This document shows positions 6,682 through 9,387 of a stretch of 9,387 bases of DNA, in pieces. Each line of letters starts with the position of its first letter. Position 1 is the first letter of the stretch. Origin of the DNA: Devosia sp. (GTDB taxonomy: Bacteria > Pseudomonadota > Alphaproteobacteria > Rhizobiales > Devosiaceae). The notes under the pieces are model-generated. The model was not told the DNA's origin and did not search any database. It saw nothing but the letters and a program-made list of their open reading frames with translations. The position numbers and the translations under genes were made by a program. The stretch is from assembly GCA_028290225.1 (NCBI GenBank), contig JAQGKH010000131.1, forward strand, positions 1 through 9,387, read 5' to 3'.

Positions 6682-6736
6682 GGAGGGTTGGCGCATGGGT
6701 TTCCCAGGCGCCGATAGGACACACCGTCCGGCCTCC
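6682..6736 (+). promoter_or_regulatory. Possible branched RNA structure in the rpsF leader
   Basis: Hairpin A: GGCGC-a-TGGG pairs with CCCA-g-GCGCC across a TTT loop (6690-6712, one A/G mismatch). Hairpin B: GGAC pairs with GTCC across ACACC (6717-6729). GGAGG (6682-6686) can pair with CCTCC (6732-6736) to enclose both in a three-way junction. Leaders of rpsF operons in many phyla carry a motif bound by the S6:S18 complex in which a CCG sits in a bulge between a stem and a hairpin; CCG occurs here at 6711-6713 and 6724-6726, but I cannot confirm that this structure is that motif. Confidence 0.4.
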
Positions 6737-6839
6737 CGTGTTCCCGCTCTTTGCAAGACTGCTTTGACGCCTTTCCGGGCTTCAAGGAGGCTCCGCGCCA
6801 GCCCATGCACTGTGTTGAACCACAAAGGAAGGCGCATCA

Positions 6840-7256
6840 ATGGCCCTTTACGAGCATATCTTCCTGGCCCGCCAGGACGTTTCCCAGCAGCAGGTCGAAG
6901 AGCTGACCGCTGCCCTGACCGAAGTTCTCGCCACTGGCGGCGGCAAGGTCACCAAGAACGAATATTGGGGCCTCAAGGGCCTTTCCTACCGCATCCGCAA
7001 GAACCGCAAGGCGCATTACACGCTGATGAACATCGACGCACCGGCGCCTGCCGTTGCCGAGATGGAACGCCAGATGCGCATCAATGAAGACATCCTGCGC
7101 TTCTTGACCGTGCGCGTCGACGAGCTGGAAGAAGGCCCATCGGCCATGATGCAGAAGCGCGACCGTGACGATCGCGGCGACCGCGATGGCGGCCGTCCGG
7201 ATCGCGGTGGCGACCGTGGTGGTTTCGGCGGCGAACGCCGTCCGCGCCGTTTCTAA
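6840..7256 (+). CDS. rpsF: 30S ribosomal protein bS6
   Basis: Binds the central domain of 16S rRNA as a heterodimer with bS18, encoded next. The 138-residue protein has the ferredoxin-like bS6 fold over residues 1-97: YEHIFLARQDVS (4-15), YWGLKGLSYRIRKNRKAHY (42-60), and LRFLTVRVDEL (86-96). From about 104 there is a charged, low-complexity tail rich in Arg, Asp and Gly ending RRPRRF, common in alphaproteobacterial bS6 and probably disordered; it takes the place of the Glu-rich tail that RimK modifies in E. coli. An AAAGGA ribosome-binding site is 10 nt upstream. The next gene rpsR starts 18 nt after the stop. Likely autoregulated by S6:S18, though this is not shown here. Confidence 0.98.
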   Translation: MALYEHIFLARQDVSQQQVEELTAALTEVLATGGGKVTKNEYWGLKGLSYRIRKNRKAHYTLMNIDAPAPAVAEMERQMRINEDILRFLTVRVDELEEGPSAMMQKRDRDDRGDRDGGRPDRGGDRGGFGGERRPRRF

Positions 7257-7274
7257 GATAAGGACAGTTTAGCT

Positions 7275-7529
7275 ATGGCAATCAAAGACCTTACTACCGC
7301 CCAGGCCCGCCGTCCGTTCCAGCGTCGGCGCAAGACCTGCCCGTTCTCGGGCGAAGGCGCTCCCAAGATCGACTACAAGGACGTGCGTCTGCTCAGCCGC
7401 TATGTGTCGGAGCGCGGCAAGATCGTGCCCTCGCGCATCACCGCCGTTTCGGCGCTGAAGCAGCGTGAACTGGCACGGGCGATCAAGCGGGCCCGCTTCA
7501 TCGGCATCATGCCGTATGCCGTCCAGTAA
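7275..7529 (+). CDS. rpsR: 30S ribosomal protein bS18
   Basis: Partner of bS6 on the 16S central domain platform. 84 residues, near the usual 75-85. The basic N-terminus RRPFQRRRKTCPFSGE (12-27) has the single Cys22 in CPFSGE seen in many alphaproteobacteria, followed by the IDYKDVRLL (32-40) and core GKIVPSRITAVSALKQRELA (48-67) and AIKRARFIGIMPY (69-81) segments. An AAGGA lies about 10 nt before the ATG and the gene is only 18 nt from rpsF, so the two are translated from one message. A 247-nt structured gap, unusually long for this operon, follows before rplI. Confidence 0.98.
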   Translation: MAIKDLTTAQARRPFQRRRKTCPFSGEGAPKIDYKDVRLLSRYVSERGKIVPSRITAVSALKQRELARAIKRARFIGIMPYAVQ

Positions 7530-7549
7530 GATCGCTGAGCTGGCGATCT
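7529..7549 (+). repeat. Hairpin directly after rpsR stop
   Basis: AGATCGC pairs with GCGATCT (7 bp, 7-nt loop), beginning on the last base of the rpsR stop codon. There is no T tract, so it is not a canonical terminator. It could protect the 3' end of the rpsF-rpsR message or act with the adjacent long palindrome. Confidence 0.7.
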
Positions 7550-7550
7550 A

Positions 7551-7622
7551 GCGGGGGTTCGCTGCGCTTCCGGTGCTCACGTACCCAAAGTACGCTGCGC
7601 GCCGGTTCTCGCGAACCACCGC
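7551..7622. repeat. 72-nt imperfect long palindrome, REP-like
   Basis: Outer arms of 12 nt (7551-7562 and 7611-7622) pair at 11 positions, with one G/A mismatch at 7555/7618. After an asymmetric internal loop, 7570-7576 (CCGGTGC) pairs with 7599-7605, then CA with TG (7578-7579 and 7596-7597), and CGTAC (7580-7584) with GTACG (7590-7594) around the loop CCAAA. About 25 base pairs in total. The layout, with GC-rich nested arms in an intergenic space beside a highly expressed gene, resembles bacterial REP/BIME-type repeats; that it is repeated elsewhere is inference and cannot be checked in this window. Confidence 0.8.
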
Positions 7623-7650
7623 TATATCATCCAGCCACCGACTTTCTGTT

Positions 7651-7754
7651 TGGCCTCCAGTTGCTCTCCAGGGGCTGGCGGCCACAGTGCCCCTTATCGG
7701 TGCACATCGCTGGGGTTCCGGATGGTCCGGGGCTCCTAACCGTCCATGAGACGG
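7651..7754 (+). promoter_or_regulatory. Run of hairpins in the rplI leader
   Basis: Three stronger stems and one weaker follow one another: 7651-7684 (11 of 12 pairs, GGCC/GGCC and CCAG/CTGG with a TC mismatch), 7687-7705 (GTGC/GCAC plus CC/GG), 7712-7736 (10 continuous pairs if G-U is allowed, loop ATGGT), and 7740-7754 (CCGTC/GACGG, loop CATGA). The last ends 9 nt before the rplI AAGGA. Three pairs in the 7712-7736 stem are G-U on the plus strand, and would be C/A on the minus, so the structure favours an RNA read in the direction of rplI. Could be a translational control element or processing sites. No ORF of this gap looks real. Confidence 0.5.
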
Positions 7755-7776
7755 GACAGCCACAAGGAATATCGCA

Positions 7777-8349
7777 ATGAAAGTTATCCTGCTCGAGCGC
7801 GTCGGCCGCACCGGCTCCATCGGCGACGAAGTTTCGGTCAAGGACGGGTTTGCCCGTAATTACCTTTTGCCCCAAGGCAAGGCACTGCGCGCCACGGCCG
7901 CCAACCGCGCCAAGTTCGAAGGCGAACGCGCCCATATCGAACAGCGCAATGAAGAGCGCCGCACCGCCGCCGCCGGCATTGCGCAGGGTCTGAATGGCCG
8001 TGTCGTGGTGATCATCCGCCAGGCCGGCGAAACCGGCCAGCTTTATGGTTCGGTCGCATCACGCGATATCGTGGAGGCCCTCGCCGCCGACGGTTATACC
8101 GTGCAGCGTTCGCAGGTCGACCTGGCCGATCCGATCAAGTCGGTCGGCATCCACACCGTGGCGCTCAACCTGCACGCGGAAGTTGCCGTCACCATCACGG
8201 TGAACGTGGCGCGTTCGGAAGACGAAGCCAGCCGCCAGGTGGCCGGTGAGGACCTAACCGTCACCCAGTATGACGACGACGAGGCGGGCGACTTCGCCGC
8301 CGGCCAGGCCGACGCGGCCAAGGACGATCGCTTCGACGACTCGATCTAG
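7777..8349 (+). CDS. rplI: 50S ribosomal protein bL9
   Basis: Binds 23S rRNA domain V near the L1 stalk and reaches across to a neighbouring ribosome, helping to limit frameshifting. The N-domain shows the family signature with G13, G16, V21, G24, F25, N28, Y29 and L30. A long linker helix covers about 40-75 (FEGERAHIEQRNEERRTAAA). The C-domain begins near GETGQLYGSV (84-93) and runs to about 147. The 190-residue length exceeds the roughly 150 of E. coli because of an acidic Asp/Ala-rich tail from 150 onwards ending DDRFDDSI, a feature I associate with alphaproteobacterial bL9. An AAGGA lies 8 nt before ATG. A strong terminator follows 21 nt after the stop. Confidence 0.98.
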   Translation: MKVILLERVGRTGSIGDEVSVKDGFARNYLLPQGKALRATAANRAKFEGERAHIEQRNEERRTAAAGIAQGLNGRVVVIIRQAGETGQLYGSVASRDIVEALAADGYTVQRSQVDLADPIKSVGIHTVALNLHAEVAVTITVNVARSEDEASRQVAGEDLTVTQYDDDEAGDFAAGQADAAKDDRFDDSI

Positions 8350-8370
8350 ATCTTCCTGCCCAAGTTTGAC

Positions 8371-8404
8371 AAAGGCCGGGCACCCTGCCCGGCCTTTTGC
8401 TTTT
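8371..8404 (+). terminator. Strong intrinsic terminator after rplI
   Basis: Perfect 12-bp stem (AAAGGCCGGGCA with TGCCCGGCCTTT) around a CCC loop, then TTTT-GC-TTTT counting the last stem bases. It begins 21 nt after the rplI stop and closes the rpsF-rpsR-rplI unit, separating it from dnaB. With an A run on the 5' arm it could also work on the minus strand, but no minus-strand gene needs it here. Confidence 0.93.
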
Positions 8405-8591
8405 CCGCCGGAACCGCTACCCGCCGCCATGTTGCCGCGTTCGTGCGCTAGCAATGTGGAACTGGCCACCCTTCCCCGTTATGCCCGGAGTTCACAGCCT
8501 TGTTCGCCAGCCGTTAACCTTTGTGGCTTAGCGCGAGACTCCTGGCTGCGTGCCATGGTTAAGAATAGTTAACGATCCTCAGGAGGTCCGC
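8405..8591 (+). other. Upstream region of dnaB with TTAA motifs
   Basis: No gene is seen. It must hold the dnaB promoter, but no convincing -35/-10 pair was found. GTTAAC occurs at 8513-8518 and 8568-8573, and GTTAA at 8558-8562, so TTAA-N6-TTAA spans 8559-8572 just before the ribosome-binding site. The alphaproteobacterial cell-cycle regulator CtrA binds TTAA-N7-TTAA, one base longer, so this is a near match only. Confidence 0.4.
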
Positions 8592-9387
8592 ATGGCAGAG
8601 ATCGCGCACTTCCCCCGTGCCGAGGAAAAACCGTTTCGCCTGGCGCCCCACAATGTGGAGGCCGAACAGGCATTGCTGGGCGCTATCCTCGTCAACAACG
8701 AAGCGTTTTACCGGGTTTCCGATTTTCTGGAGCCGGTGCATTTCTACGAGCCCATCCACCGCGAAATTTACGAGGTGATCGGCAAGTTCATTCGCGCCGG
8801 CAAATCGGCCGACCCGATCACGATCAAGGGCCACCTGCCCGAGCAGCTGCTCGCCGATATGACCATGCCGCAATATCTGGCGCGGCTGGCGGCGGAAGCA
8901 ACAACCGTGCTCAACGCCGCCGATTATGGCCGGGCGGTGCATGACCTGGCGCTCCGACGCTCCCTGATCCTCATCGGCGAGGAGATGGTGAGCAATGCCT
9001 ATGAGGCCGAGGTCGAGACCACGCCCGAAAAGCAGATCGAGGAGGTCGAGGGCGCCCTGTTCCAGCTGGCCGAAAAGGGCCGCTATGATGGCGGCTTCCA
9101 GGCGTTCAATGCCGCACTCAAAGACGCCATCCAGATGGCGGGCGAGGCTTATGGGCGCGACGGTTCGCTTTCGGGCACGGCGACGGGGCTGGTCGATCTC
9201 GACCGGCTGATGGGCGGGCTGCAACGCAGCGACTTGATCATCCTTGCGGCACGCCCTGCCATGGGCAAGACCTCGCTCGCCACCAATATTGCCTTCCATG
9301 TCGCCAAGGAGTGGAAGGGCGACGTGACCCCGGATGGGCACCGCAAGAGCGTCAATGGCGGGATCGTCGGCTTTTTCAGCCTCGAAA
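8592..9387 (+). CDS. dnaB: Replicative DNA helicase DnaB, N-terminal part (runs off right edge)
   Basis: Hexameric ring helicase that unwinds DNA ahead of the replication fork and recruits primase. 265 codons are visible from ATG 8592, preceded by a strong AGGAGG 5 nt upstream. The N-terminal collar domain is recognised by PHNVEAEQALLGAIL (19-33) and DFLEPVHFYEPIHREIY (44-60). The linker leads to the RecA-like motor at about 195 (GTATGLVDLDRLMGGL), with a Walker A spelled ARPAMGKTS (220-228; K226 and T227 contact nucleotide). After it comes an 18-residue insertion (about 240-257, polar and Gly-rich) before IVGFFSLE, which E. coli DnaB lacks but which I recall from Hyphomicrobiales proteins. 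The Walker B and arginine finger lie past the edge. Separated from rplI by the terminator, so it should have its own promoter. Confidence 0.97.
   Translation, partial: MAEIAHFPRAEEKPFRLAPHNVEAEQALLGAILVNNEAFYRVSDFLEPVHFYEPIHREIYEVIGKFIRAGKSADPITIKGHLPEQLLADMTMPQYLARLAAEATTVLNAADYGRAVHDLALRRSLILIGEEMVSNAYEAEVETTPEKQIEEVEGALFQLAEKGRYDGGFQAFNAALKDAIQMAGEAYGRDGSLSGTATGLVDLDRLMGGLQRSDLIILAARPAMGKTSLATNIAFHVAKEWKGDVTPDGHRKSVNGGIVGFFSLE

Larger units (their letters stand above)
6532..6839. other. Divergent intergenic region between lipoprotein gene and rpsF
   Basis: This 308-nt stretch has no convincing gene. It must hold the promoter for rpsF on the plus strand and probably one for the lipoprotein gene on the minus strand; only the former has a reasonable candidate (6620-6648). 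A 9-bp inverted repeat with long spacing (GGGCAAAGC 6568-6576, GCTTTGCCC 6635-6643) overlaps that promoter's spacer and may be chance. The downstream part is a long, structured rpsF leader with a perfect AAGGAGG at 6784-6790 some 50 nt before the rpsF start. Confidence 0.7.

Noticed and set aside
7548..7935. Minus-strand open frames over the rpsR-rplI gap
   Set aside because: They cross the long palindrome and overlap the start of rplI; composition looks non-coding and no start has a good ribosome-binding site.
8559..9341. 260-codon open frame on the minus strand opposite dnaB
   Set aside because: Antisense shadow of the helicase; the frame spans the dnaB start and has no family features.
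9200..9387. Possible intein in DnaB after Walker A
   Set aside because: The insertion is only about 18 residues and lacks splicing motifs; the visible sequence continues into the normal FFSLE strand.

Overview
The window is a GC-rich bacterial chromosome segment, almost certainly from an alphaproteobacterium and most likely the order Hyphomicrobiales (Rhizobiales). A Devosia-like genus would fit, but that is inference only. The signs are the gene order (fatty-acid genes followed by mltG and gmk, divergent from rpsF-rpsR-rplI-dnaB), the bS18 zinc-finger-less CPFSGE N-terminus, an Arg/Gly-rich tail on bS6, a long acidic tail on bL9, and a DnaB with the extra loop after the Walker A motif that is usual in this group. 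No tRNA, rRNA, CRISPR array, insertion sequence or phage gene was seen. This is core-genome DNA, and the less ordinary material is in the intergenic spaces.

Left part, all on the minus strand, read from about 6531 down to 1. First comes a small predicted lipoprotein of unknown function. It is followed by fabD, fabG, acpP and fabF, which load malonyl groups onto acyl carrier protein, reduce the keto intermediate, carry the growing chain and condense it. Next are mltG (a septal/lateral peptidoglycan lytic transglycosylase that terminates glycan strands), gmk (guanylate kinase), and the first 179 codons of an MFS transporter that runs off the left edge. The spacing is loose (42, 189, 24, 135, 97 and 70 nt gaps). 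Candidate promoters can be proposed before acpP, mltG and gmk, so the block is probably a chain of sub-operons rather than one tight transcript.

Right part, all on the plus strand. The ribosomal-protein genes rpsF, rpsR and rplI lead to a strong intrinsic terminator, and then dnaB, the replicative helicase, runs off the right edge after 265 codons. A 308-nt divergent region separates the two halves. It holds a candidate alphaproteobacterial promoter for rpsF and a leader of about 185 nt with possible branched RNA structure.

The most notable non-coding stretch is the 247-nt gap between rpsR and rplI. It holds a 72-nt long imperfect palindrome that looks like a REP-type element, and around it a run of further hairpins that covers most of the gap up to the rplI ribosome-binding site. 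Other points worth a second look are a perfect 18-bp palindrome before fabD, overlapping inverted repeats at the predicted acpP start site, a possible small upstream ORF overlapping rpsF, and the apparent absence of the yicC-type gene that I recall lying between mltG and gmk in relatives. No clear new multi-gene system is present.
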